Shown here one piece after another: positions 53,779 through 64,000 of a stretch of DNA of 64,000 nt (positions within the stretch are counted from its first letter, which is position 1; every line of letters starts with the position of its first letter). The stretch lies in NCBI GenBank assembly GCA_047495785.1, contig JBLDXI010000018.1:1-64000 (forward strand). The letters run 5' to 3'. A program made the position numbers and the translations under genes. The DNA is from Lepidodermella squamata. Its lineage: Eukaryota > Gastrotricha. The notes under the pieces are model-generated. The model did not search any database. It was given only the letters and a program-made list of their open reading frames with translations, and was not told where the DNA came from.

Positions 53779-55144
53779 TCAAATCATTTTTTGTACATAA
53801 TATGCGTCGACCAAAGCAGTTATAATAACGACCAAACTCGCAGCGCAAACATCCGCAACTCTGAGATACTCAACAGATTTGTGATTTTCCGATCTGTGTA
53901 GCGACACAGTGAACGTAATAAACTCATAGAAGCATATGACAAGCCCCATGATGAATTTGAAAGTGACGATTCAGACAAGGTAAACTGTCTCTGAAGTCTT
54001 TGGTATGTTCTCGAACACCAATGACAGCATAACAGCAAACGTTAAAACCAAAGCGACGCTGACACCAGGTCGATCCGGTAAATCCGGCGGTAAAACCAGT
54101 GTTGTAGCTTGAAGTATGTACAGCGAGATAACCGGCAGAAATAAATATGCGACGTAATATTCTGCTCGACGTTTGAATGTAACCGGGAAAAACATTCGAG
54201 TAGTTCCTCCCTCCCCGTAACCAATACGGGTCGTACCACAGCCCACGAATGCCCAGAGATCTGTGTCCCCGATGAATGTCAGCCTGAAAGTCGATTCAAG
54301 GTCAAAATTTGTGATATTATATGAGACGTATTCGTGGACTTCTTCGTTCTCCAAGACAATATTGCACTCGAAAGAATCGAATGGGAATTTGGCGAATGAA
54401 AATTCAGCGCACACAAGCGATTTGTCGCCAAAATCAATGATATGCCATCGTGAAGGAATGGCCAGGTTGTTACTTTTTTGCCAGGATCGCTAAAAAGTTG
54501 AAAATACACAACTATACATATAAATGTCTTTGAATATTGATGAATTGCGTGATTAATATCAAATTTTCGATTTTAACATTATTTCACTTTCTCGTGACAG
54601 TTACGCCTCAATAACTCAACATATTTTGCTTCAAAATTGTGAAGAATTACCTGAATAGCGCTGGAGATGTTTTCAGAGGGTTGACATGAACGAGCGATGG
54701 GACCCATTGATACATTCCCAGCTTCATTACTGTCAGCTGTGTCAGCTTTTGTGTCTCTATTAAATCTTTGCATAGTGTTTCGTTTTGAATTAGGTCTTCG
54801 CAACTCGCGACTGGACAAGTGGATCGCCAAGATGCCATCATTGACACGAGCAAGGACAAGCTATAATACTCGACAATTTATGAATCAACTATGATTTCCT
54901 TAAATTATTACCTTTGATCAAGGTCATCGACCGACATGAATCGATAAATTCGAAAGTCTATTTGCACCTCAAGTGGTCGATTGCGGTAGATTATCCAATA
55001 GTTGGGTAAATCTGGGGAAGAAGCTTCAGGGCAGAACTCATCGTAAGCTTTCCCTAGCGAAACCTTGGATAGTTCTGGAGCGTCTGAAGCTTCGGAAACA
55101 CAGATAAAATTTAAAAGGTTCAGCAGTAGCGCTCTCCCTTTCAT
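53779..55144 (-). pseudogene. LGIC-5, channel pseudogene (7-nt deletion and one nonsense codon)
   Basis: The three exons (55144-54912, 54860-54651, 54489-53779) match LGIC-1 closely and splice sites are kept. Two lesions break it. A 7-nt deletion near 54414-54420, just before the Cys-loop CAEFSFAKFPFDSFEC, shifts the frame. A TGA at 53971-53973 replaces the Asn that follows VYLV at the end of M2. The rest of M3 and M4 is still readable to a stop at 53779. Few other changes are seen, so inactivation looks recent. Confidence 0.85.
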
Positions 55145-55588
55145 TTTCTAAATGGATGACTCGACTCGACAAAGACTCGAGATCGCTGTCTATTTCGATA
55201 CATGTTTTCAGTGGCTCTTTACAGAGCATTGATCTTCGCCTACCATTTCAATTTATTGACGGTGTGCTTGTGGTAAAATTTGATCTTTCATTCGCTTAGT
55301 ATACCAATAGAGCTTGTTGACATTTGACATTTTTATCCGGATGTGTTTTGTTCTTTCCATGCCTTAAACAATTCAACATTGAATTATACTAGAAGCAGCT
55401 AGCTGATTTTATTTAGAGTGGTCTGCAAATCGATACATTCAAAAAAAGAACGTGAGAAATGGATGAAACGGCATGAATCATGACTAACAAGAATTATCGC
55501 CTCCTAAAAACTTGCTTCATGTAATTTTAAAGAATCCGCTGAATAGAATACAGAATGACAGATACACAGAACACATAATTTTCATGCT
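55145..55588. other. Intergenic, no gene recognised
   Basis: Short spacer between LGIC-5 and LGIC-6 with no recognisable element. Confidence 0.5.
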
Positions 55589-56906
55589 TCATGGTCCGTG
55601 AACGATTTTAACCATGTAGTACGCATCGACCGAAGCGCTTAACACAATGACGCTGCTTGCAAAGCAAATATCTGCTATTCTCACGCAGCCGATGGGCCTT
55701 TGATTGGCCAATCGGTGTACAGAAATTGTGTGGGTAATGAACTCATAGAGGCAGAGAACAAGCCCCGTCGTGAATTTGAACGTGACTATGTTGACCAGGT
55801 AAACAGTTTCCGAGGTTTTCGGTATGTTTTCGAATACCAAGGACAGCAGAACTGAGAATGATAGCACTAGGGCGACGCCAATACCAGCTCGATCTGGAGA
55901 ATCAGGCGGCATAATCAGGGTTGAAATTTGAAGGCTAAATAGCGAGATCACCGGCAGAAATAGATTAGCTGCGTAGAACTCGGCTCGTCGTTTGAACTTG
56001 ACCGGGTAAACCAGTCGCGAAGTAACGAAATCGCCTGTTTGATTCGTGAAATTCAAATACGGACTTCCGCAACCCAGAAAACTCCAGACATCTGTATCGC
56101 CGATGAAACTGTCCCGCGACGATACATCGACTCCAAAGATAGGATCAATTGCAAATGTTACGTAGTTGATGCCGTCGTCGCTTTCGAATATTATGTTGCA
56201 TTCCAGCGTGTCGAATGGAAATCTCGCGAAGACGAATTCGGCACAATTCGATTCAAGTCGAAGGGTGATCCAAGCTTCTACGTTATACCCATCTGCAGCA
56301 AACGGGTACATTGTGATCGTGTTATCGAGATCCCTAGTGGAATGGTAAAAGTTGGAAAGTAGACAGGAAAAACGGACGCAGCGTGAATATGATAAGCTGA
56401 AATACCTAAAGAATGCTGGTGAATTTTTCAGTGCGTTGACGTGAGATATGGGCGGAACCCAGAGTGACTTGGTTGGCTTAACCAGCTTCAAATGCTCCAA
56501 ATAGCCTTGCTCTTCTAATGATTCGCATAGTGCTACGTCGCTAAATAGATCATTGCAGTTAGGCACAGGGCAAGTTGTGCTCCACCTCGTCAGTATTAAC
56601 ACTGAAAGTGATAAGCTAAAACGCAGGGAATGAATGATTCCTAATGATACTAATTATCAAGTCGCACCTTTGTTCAAGATCATTGATGCCCATAAAACGA
56701 TAGAGGGTGAATGCGAAAGATACTTCAATGGGTTTTTTTCGCTTGATCAGCCAAAAGTTCGGCAGATTCTCAGAGGAAGCCTCGGGGCAAAATTTGCTGT
56801 AAGCTTCCTCTAGCCACCCGTCATCCCCGGATTTTTCAAACGTTTCCGCACAACCAGAATGGAAGACAAGCGCAAGCAATAAGTTGGGATAAGATAAGAT
56901 TGTCAT
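55589..56906 (-). CDS. Divergent Cys-loop ligand-gated ion channel, LGIC-6
   Basis: Exons 56906-56668, 56615-56406 and 56333-55589 give 397 aa with an intact frame; introns are 72 and 52 nt. The extracellular part has KFCPEAS, RFMGINDLEQ, TTCPVPNC and LWVPPISHVNA. The Cys-loop is CAEFVFARFPFDTLEC (14 between). M1 is NLFLPVISLFSLQISTLIM; M2 is GVALVLSFSVLLSLVF with Asp -1', Leu 9', Glu 20'; M3 FTTGLVLCLYEFITHTI and M4 are separated by about 15 residues. The gene is the most compact complete member of the cluster. Confidence 0.9.
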
Positions 56907-57423
56907 CGAACAAAAATATATGCACCTGACAACAATATGTCTCCTATAATATCATAATTGAATAACTTCGAAGTATAACACAATTTTCTGAATGCTTGCA
57001 TAGCATTGATTTAAAATCAAGAATATACATGGGGAAGTAACCCATCGCAATTTCGCTGCTGAAATGCACACGTATATTTACTTCAATGATAGCATTTCAA
57101 ATTTGCCTGGAGGAACTAGATAATGACAAGTGAACGAGTCAACTTCACTGTTTATTTCAGTGAAAGTCGGCCGATAAATATTGACCTGGCTAATGCTCGC
57201 CTCTGACCTCTGAGGATTTTCAAGACCAAAAGACCAGTCCCACTCTGATTACAAACACCGTCTGAGTTGGGAAACTTGAGAAATTCGAAAAAAATAAGAT
57301 GGAATGTTCTTTCATTATCAAAGAATGATTTCAAAGAATGTCCGTATCAGGTTTATTAGGGAAAACATATTACTTTAAGTAACAACAGTACACTGATTCA
57401 CCGTTTCACATTATATCAATGCA
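56907..57423. other. Intergenic, no gene recognised
   Basis: Spacer between LGIC-6 and LGIC-7; only short frames are seen. Confidence 0.5.
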
Positions 57424-60178
57424 CTAGTTGATCATTTTTTCAAAGAAATATCCATCAACAACGATGCTGACAAAAATAACACAGCCTGAGAAAACAACAT
57501 CAGCCAAGCGTACAAATTTCATCGTATTTTTATGTTTGATGAAATGAGCAGCCATCGCGAAGGTAGCCAACTCGTAGAAACTCAAAACAAGCCCCATCGT
57601 AAATTTGAAAGTGACAATATTAACAAGGGGTACGTTTCTTTATCTCCAACAGAGATGAAATTATTAACAAAACAAGCCATAAACAGACCATTTCTTTATT
57701 TTTGTTGAAATTATTAGTTCAACAAGAACGCATTTCTTTACTCGGGTTATTGTTAAAGCTACAAACAAAATCAAGTGGCGTTTCCTTCATTAAACATGTT
57801 TTTTGCCCGAAATTACCAACCACTCGCCGAGTCGTTTTTGGAGCGATTTTTCTAAGTCCTACCCAGCCCAGCGACGGCAAAAAAAAGATAATGACCTAAT
57901 TTTTTGGTAATTTTCTCCAAGTCATGCTTGATGATTCATTATACCAAACAGCAAACCTATTAATTCATGGGCGTGCGACATTTCAGCAGGGGACAAAACC
58001 GCAGGCATTTTTTTTGATATGATGCGATTATGTGACAAATTATGTGACTCGTAATTGAGAATAGTACGAGTGCGAAATAGTGCGAAATCGGTATTCGGCG
58101 ACATTTTCGCAGGCGACATATCCGCAAGGGACAGATCAGCCTTATTGACAGTCGAAATGCGAGCTCAGTTTTAATAAAAATTCGGATCAAATGTTGATGA
58201 AAATTTCGGCAAAATTGCTTCACTGTTGCCAGCTGAAATGTCCTCGAATGAACGATAACTTTTGCAAAAGATTAATTAGTTTTAGCGTCCAAAAATAATT
58301 TCGTCCTTAACATCGTGGACTTGATTTGAGTGATTTGGAGTGATTTGACGGAGCTGAAATAACGGGGAATCAGGTGGGATTAATGCAAGCGATGCCGTCG
58401 GTAAAGATTCGGACCGTAGTGACAACATTATAATAAGTGGGGCTGTATTGCTTATTTGTCACCTGCAAAAATGTCGCCAAAAAGAGAAACGTTTTATTGC
58501 GAGAGAGCTGTCTCCCCCTTTGAGTCTGAAAAATGTTCTGATTTGACAAAGCTCTTAACATCGGGCTGATTTGACCCGGCTGAAATGACGGCACTCAATA
58601 TCACACGCTAACAGCGCTGGTTTGCAATATTTCCCGCTGATTTCCTATTTGAAGTTTTGAAAATTTAACTGTTTGAAACTTAACGACCCTCATCAATACC
58701 GACTGAAATTTCAGTTGGCCATAGGCCAAATTATGCAACCCGTCAAAATATTACCGATTCATTGTAATATTCATTGACTTCTCGGGTCGCCAGAGCAGTT
58801 ACACAGCTAACCATTTCTTTATTGATTTAATCTAATAACAAAATCCGAGTGTTTCATTTGATAAACGAGATTTTGTTAATGCAAAAAATCGAATAAAGAA
58901 ATGCCTCTGATTATTGTTTTTGCAACTAACAAAATCAGAATAAAGAAATAGTCACTGGTGGTTGTTTTTAACATAAATGGATAAAGAAATGGTCTCTGTT
59001 TTTTGCCTTGTTTTCAACAAAATCTGTTGAGAATAAAGAAACGTACCCAAGGTAAACCGATTCTGAAGTTTTCGGAATATTTTCGAAAACTAATGATAAG
59101 ATTACTGAAAAGGCGAGCACCAAAGTCACGCCGATGCTTGCTCGATCAGGTACATCAGGTGTCATGATCAGCACGGAGATTTGTAGTAAATACAGCGAGA
59201 TAACAGGCAGAAAAATATTGGCGAAGAAGTAGTCAGCTCTTCGCTTAAATTTGACAGGGAAAATGAGCCTCGGAATGCCATCGTCTGTAGATTGCTTAGA
59301 AATTAATGTTTGGGCCGTGCCGCAGCCTTCGAAAGCCCAAACATCAGTGTCACCAATAAAATTAGCTCCTGCATCCACTTCGAACAGGGTGATATTGTAT
59401 TCAACAAGATTTATGTTGTCATCTCCATCGAAGATGATAGAGCATTCCAGCGTATCGAAGGGAAATTTCGCGAACGAAAATGTATCACAGGCCGTGTCCA
59501 AGCGGAACAGGTCGAACGCTACGAATTTGCTATCCCAAAATGGGTAAATGTAAACCTTCTGCTGCGGGCCCCTACTGAAAATGTAAACAACGAATCCTCA
59601 TTTTCGAAATTTTACTCACGATAAAACAGGCCGAGGGTTGCTCAGAGCATTGACGTGGGTTAATTGAGGCAACCACGAGGATTCAACGGGGCGCTGAATT
59701 TTAGCTTGCATCTGATTGGGACGACTGCGAAAGATAGCACATAGCGTTTCATTGTGATACAGATCGAAGCAAGTCGGGTTTGGACATGTGGCCTTCCAAT
59801 AAACGGTTATTTGAGCCATCATTGATAGACTGCAGAATAAGTAGTAAAGAGATGACTAATTTTAGTGGAAATCATTGTTCACCTTTGTGACGGATCATCA
59901 ATGCCCATGAAGCGGAAAAGCGAAAATTCAACTTGAACTGGCATAGGCTGGCCTCGTTTCACAAGCCATTCGGTTGGCAGTGAAGTTGACGCAGCTTCGG
60001 GGCAAAATGAGTCGAATGTTCGCTCGAGGTTTTTATCGTAAATGGAGTATTCATCAGCCACAGATCGTGACAAGAAAGCCACCTCTATCGCGATCACAGC
60101 CGACAGCAAAACCATGTATCCCGTTCTGAATTTTATACTGAGAGATCGATGCTTCTCCTTGATGTATTGGAAAATCAT
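57424..60178 (-). CDS. Divergent Cys-loop ligand-gated ion channel, LGIC-7, with a DNA transposon inserted between M2 and M3
   Basis: Exons 60178-59883, 59829-59620 and 59574 onwards encode SFCPEAA, RFMGIDDPSQ, ATCPNPTC, SWLPQLTHVNA, the Cys-loop CDTFSFAKFPFDTLEC (14 between), M1 and M2 (GVTLVLAFSVILSLVF). The frame is interrupted after SESVYL by a 1419-bp element (57629-59047). M3 and M4 continue at 57623-57424. Ignoring the element and one CAAGG copy gives an open 410-aa frame. Alternatively, splicing from GT at 59046 to AG at 57638 keeps the frame with five extra residues (415 aa). Without splicing the gene is truncated. Exon 1 may instead start at a later ATG before LLSAVIAIEVAFL. Confidence 0.7.
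57629..59047. mobile_element. Nonautonomous DNA transposon in LGIC-7, 24-bp inverted ends, 5-bp target duplication
   Basis: The ends read GGTACGTTTCTTTATCTCCA at the left and, on the other strand, GGTACGTTTCTTTATTCTCA at the right; each continues to ACAG/ACAG. The target duplication is CAAGG (57624-57628 and 59048-59052). Subterminal copies of ATAAAGAAATG or its complement recur at both sides (near 57690, 57735, 58889, 58939, 58980). No transposase frame is present. Five-bp duplications occur in Transib, but the ends do not start with CAC, so the superfamily is left open. Confidence 0.9.
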
Positions 60179-60539
60179 GCGGCATCCTGAATCCCGTTGC
60201 GGTATTGCGTCAACCGGATGACTGGTAATCTAGCTTGTGTACCTACCATGCGAATGATTAAATCATCGCACTAGTCCAAGTGAGCCTCCCAAGTAAAAAC
60301 CAGCATAAATATTAGCTAACAATATCCACCAGATAAGTTTATTTGAATTTCTCATTTCGAATTTCAACAGTAAAACTAACAGTTTTTAATTTCGGCGATG
60401 CGACTTTCTACCGCAAATATTCATACAATGGAAAAACATGTTAGTTTTAGCTCGTAGCTCGTTGATCTACTCTCATCTCTTATCGTTTCATTTTCAACAG
60501 GAAAGTTAAGTTGAACAGGTTTTGAATTCCAGTTACGAA
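60179..60539. other. Divergent spacer between LGIC-7 and LGIC-8
   Basis: The region must hold promoters of both divergent genes. No TATA box is obvious. A TTTTCAACAG|G acceptor-like site near 60500 could end a 5' UTR intron. Confidence 0.4.
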
Positions 60540-62115
60540 ATGTGCGGCATCAGCGCTGTTGTGGCTGTAACACTGATAGTAGCGCAGTTCGTCGAATGCG
60601 AGGGGTACGAGCCGAACGAGATGAGTAAGCGCTTCTTCGAGTTATGTCCCATTGCGTTGGAAAGAAATCTACCCGCGGCGTATCACCAGTTGACGGGGAA
60701 TTATTCGCAGCCCATCAAGAGTTATCTCCAATCAACGCTTCTATACATAATGGATGTCAGCGACCTTGACATGAGGTGAGATTATCAATCCTAACCCCCT
60801 TTAATTTCGTTCAGAGATCATGGCAGGCGTAGGGAAGAACAATTCAATCTGTTGCTGGTCCTTGGCCATATGTCCTACTTTTCAAGGGGGCCCAGAAAAC
60901 AAAAAACGATTAATTAAAATCAGAGCTGGAAAACCAGCAGGATATCCTGCGCCATTTCCAACTACCATTTCCTTCATGTTTTGGCTGGTTCCTAAGTTAA
61001 AATCTCCTAATTTTCTCAAATTTTCTCACGCACCTCATTTCTGCAAGCTTTCCATAGCTCTGATCAAAAGCGAAAAAATCATCAATCGTTAATCGTGATA
61101 TTACATTCAATTGAATTATCCTCTCGCAGCGTGACTGCGGCGATGGCACTCCGCATATTTTGGGAAATTCCATGTGGCCGCGACATCAGAAGCGAGCTAT
61201 TGCCTAGGTATGAAAACGTCAGCGAAAATCACCTGAAGCGAGTTCAGTTCGAAATCCCAGCCGATCAAATATGGTGGCCGGATTTTCAACATTTAAACGC
61301 AATCGGTGAATCTCGGCCTCTGAGAGAGTACAGTCCGATTTGAGAAATTTAATTTGTACTAATGAATTTATATTTTTCTTTCCAGTGAAAAGCTGATCAA
61401 AGTTCGACCGATTGTTGGCTCGCTTCCAAGATTTCTCATCTACACTGTAAGACCGTTCACAACTAGCTGTTACTATTTCAAGTACACGAAATTTCCATTT
61501 GATACCTCGACCTGCACGTTCGAGTTCGAAACTGAAAATCTTGCAAACGAATTGGACATTCAAATCGATAGCATATCATTTTCTAGAGTCTATTCTCCAC
61601 TTCGCAACAACGAAATCTGGGAGTACATCAACTTCAACGGCTCGCTTCACAACCCAGGCTCTTATCTGCATGTCACGATAAACCTGGTTCTGAAACGAAA
61701 ATACCAGTACTATGTGGGGAATGTTTTCGTCCCATCGTTAACTGTATTCATCCTTCAGCTCTCAGCTTTGATCATGGACCCTAGCCACGCAGATCGGCCA
61801 AATTTCTGCATCACCGTCAATCTAGCAGCTGCCGTCCTTCTGGGACTGGTTTTTTCGTTGATTCCTCGAACTGCTGATGAAGTTTATCTCATCAATATCC
61901 TGGTCAGCTTTACGGTGATATGCGCTCTGCTTACTATCTATTCGATTATCATGCTCACCCTAAGCGAGTCTCGCATTGGCGGCAAGTGGTTTTGCAAAAT
62001 CAATGGATGGAAAGGCATCAAACTGATCCGATTCATTGACGCAAGTGTGGCTGTTTGCAGCTTCTTGACTGGCATGTCGATGCTTTTGTATTATGGTCAG
62101 AAAATGCTGGAATGA
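60540..62115 (+). CDS. Divergent Cys-loop ligand-gated ion channel, LGIC-8 (+ strand subfamily)
   Basis: Exons 60540-60775, 61130-61327 and 61386-62115 give 387 aa. The first in-frame ATG is at 60540; a signal peptide (ISAVVAVTLIVAQFVEC) follows. Extracellular motifs are FFELCPIA, YIMDVSDLDMR and IWWPDFQHLNAIGE. The Cys-loop is CYYFKYTKFPFDTSTC (14 between). M1 is NVFVPSLTVFILQLSAL; M2 is FCITVNLAAAVLLGLV with Asp -1', Leu 9' and Ser 20'. Exons 2 and 3 are the same lengths as in LGIC-4 (198 and 730 nt). The first intron is longer (354 nt). Confidence 0.9.
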
Positions 62116-62373
62116 AACTGGGCATTTGAGATGTGAGGTTATTTCCATACCGGAATAATTCAAATTTATTGTAAATCCTTTATACTTGGTGGAGTTTTGT
62201 GAGTTTTGAGAGTCGCTTAGTCAAACAATTGTAAATAAATAATTGTTAAAGTTGCTTGACCGACAATTTTGTATTCGGAAAGGATTGCGAAAGGTAAAAT
62301 TGAAGGCAACGGAAAGGTGGTAATACTGATTTAGGAACCATGAAGCTCAAACAATTCCTAGGCTCAACGCAAT

Positions 62374-63888
62374 TCAAAGAGGATAAACCATAGCCTGCAC
62401 ATAGTAAGCATCGACTATGGCTGTTGTGATAACTAGAAATGTCGGCAATACGAACATTTTTCATAGATCCTTTCTTTTTAAGGAGGTGCAATGATGCAGT
62501 GTACGTGATGAACACATAGAAGCACAAAACAAGCCCTGCTACATATTTGAACGCCACAACATGAACGATGTAAACAGCCTCGGATGTTTGGGGTATGCTT
62601 TCATAGACCATGGAAAGCAACATGGAGAACGACAGCACCAAAGCTACGCCAATTGCAGCTCGGCCCGGCGAATCCGGCGGCAAAACTAGGGTTGTGGCTT
62701 GAAGGGTGTACAGCGAAATTAAGGGAAGGAAAAAATTAACAGCGTAATACTCCACGCGGCGTTTAAATTTTTAAATTAAACGCGGGATAGCACCATCAAA
62801 AGTTTGATTTGTCACATTTACATACGCACAACCACAGCCCAGAAACGTCCAGATTTCTGTGTCGCCAACGAATAAATCCCTTGCGGATAGATCGACCTCG
62901 GATGCTCGGAATCGACCTCGAATGCGATGCTGCATTCGTTAGTATCAAAGGGGAATCTGGCGAACGAAAAGTCGCAAGTGTTGTCTAATCGAAGAGTCAC
63001 CCAGGTATGCAGGCCGCCGTCGTAATAGAATGGCCATATGCTGATTTTTCCGTCAGGATTACTAGAAAAAAATAGGTACTGCAATGCCACGTATTCCTTT
63101 GGGATGAATTAAGAGTTTGGTGGGATTTCACCTTAATCATAATAAAAAGCTAAAATGAAAGCGGTTTTTTCGACTAATGTCCTCCTAGGTTCCAGGTCGA
63201 CTAGAGACACCCTGTGGGACAGTCTTCTTACTATAGCAACGAAAGCGTACAGTGAGATTCATTAGGTTTTAGTTTTATGAAGTCAATTGCTAAATTTGTC
63301 ACTAAGGTATAAACCTTTAGCAGTCACACACCTGAACAGCGGCGGTGATGTTATGAAAGCGTTCAGGTGGTATATTGGTGGAACCCAGTGTGCCCTCACA
63401 GGTTTTACCACTTCCAAATCCGGCAGAACGCCATTTTCAGCCAGTATCGTACAAAGTGTTTCGTTGTGAAGCAGGTCTTCGCAGGTCGGTGGTGGGCACG
63501 TTGTGTACCAAGAAGCCATGACTGTACCGAAAAGCGACATGCTAGAAGAACAAGTACGGAAACTGATCACAAAAAAGGCCAAATGTTCAGCTCTATTACC
63601 TCTGTTCAAGTTCATTTTATGCCCATGAATCGATCGAGAATTAGTGACACTTCAACTTCTATAGGAAGATTCTGCTTGATCAGCCAGTAATTGGGCAGAG
63701 TTGGGGATGATGCTTCAGGCTTCAGGGCAGAACTGGGCATAAGTTTCTTGAAGCGAAAAGTCATCACTGGGAATCAACGGGTAATTTGAAGCTTTCGTCG
63801 GAGCTATTAGAGATGTAAAGCTCAGCAATACAATGATTATCATTCCAACGGCTGCTGAAAGATATCCCCAGCGTTTTGCGTGACGCAT
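62374..63888 (-). pseudogene. LGIC-9, channel pseudogene with at least five lesions
   Basis: The three-exon plan is still visible (63888-63600, 63541-63332, 63061-62374). Lesions are: a 7-bp duplication (TGAAGCC) after QFCPEA near 63715; an extra A near 63620 in the GINDLEQ region; a short duplication near 62898-62920 after the Cys-loop; a TAA in front of the M1 basic KFKRR near 62775; and a base loss near 62447 before M4. The Cys-loop itself has lost a residue (CDFSFARFPFDTNEC) and so has 13 between cysteines. M2 (GVALVLSFSMLLSMVY) is readable. It is the oldest pseudogene of the cluster. Confidence 0.85.
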
Positions 63889-64000
63889 TTGAACATTTCA
63901 TCGTAGCAATAGTTCTACATGACTGTTTGCTTAGCATTGATTTTAGGGTTCAGTTATGCTCTATTTAAGCTGCCACTAGGAAAAAAACTAGGTTTATTAG

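Overview
This window is nuclear DNA of an invertebrate animal. The evidence is short spliceosomal introns (mostly 42-62 nt) with canonical GT/AG ends, signal-peptide genes, Cys-loop receptor genes, LINE fragments and many small DNA-transposon remnants. The phylum cannot be fixed from the sequence alone. The compact introns fit a small-genome invertebrate (tardigrade, mite, springtail or similar), but that is a guess.

Positions 1 to about 14.8 kb hold most of a Polinton/Maverick (adintovirus-like) element whose left end lies outside the window. Virion-type genes run on the + strand: integrase C-terminus with chromodomain, a penton/minor-capsid-type protein, a basic core protein, a double-jelly-roll major capsid protein, an adenain-type protease, an FtsK/A32-type ATPase, a small conserved protein and a proline-rich protein. 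Replication genes run on the - strand and meet them tail to tail: a protein-primed type B DNA polymerase of 1430 codons across 10 introns, a PC4-like ssDNA-binding protein, a RING finger protein and a deoxynucleoside kinase. A + strand dUTPase closes the set. Fifteen small introns can be placed in the element. The polymerase, capsid, protease, kinase and dUTPase frames are open, while the integrase, penton-type protein and ATPase carry frame breaks.

From 15 to 38 kb are host genes. A truncated, frameshifted pseudogene of a two-module type I membrane protein (15.0-18.1 kb) has an intact 875-aa paralogue at 26.6-30.3 kb. Also present are a LINE fragment, a small cysteine-containing secreted protein, a disordered charged protein, a sushi-like secreted protein, and four intronless + strand genes for secreted papain-fold (NlpC/CHAP/Amidase_6-like) putative amidases.

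From 38.8 to 63.9 kb is a tandem cluster of nine divergent pentameric ligand-gated channel genes (LGIC-1 to -9). All share one three-exon structure, a Cys-loop one residue longer than usual, and an M3-M4 loop of only about ten to twenty residues. Seven are on the - strand and form one subfamily; two are on the + strand and form another. LGIC-5 and LGIC-9 are pseudogenes, LGIC-1 has a shortened M1, and LGIC-7 carries a 1.4-kb nonautonomous DNA transposon that may be spliced out as a new intron. The pattern is typical birth-and-death evolution, as seen in chemosensory families. Several MITE-like elements, including two families present more than once, are scattered through the cluster.
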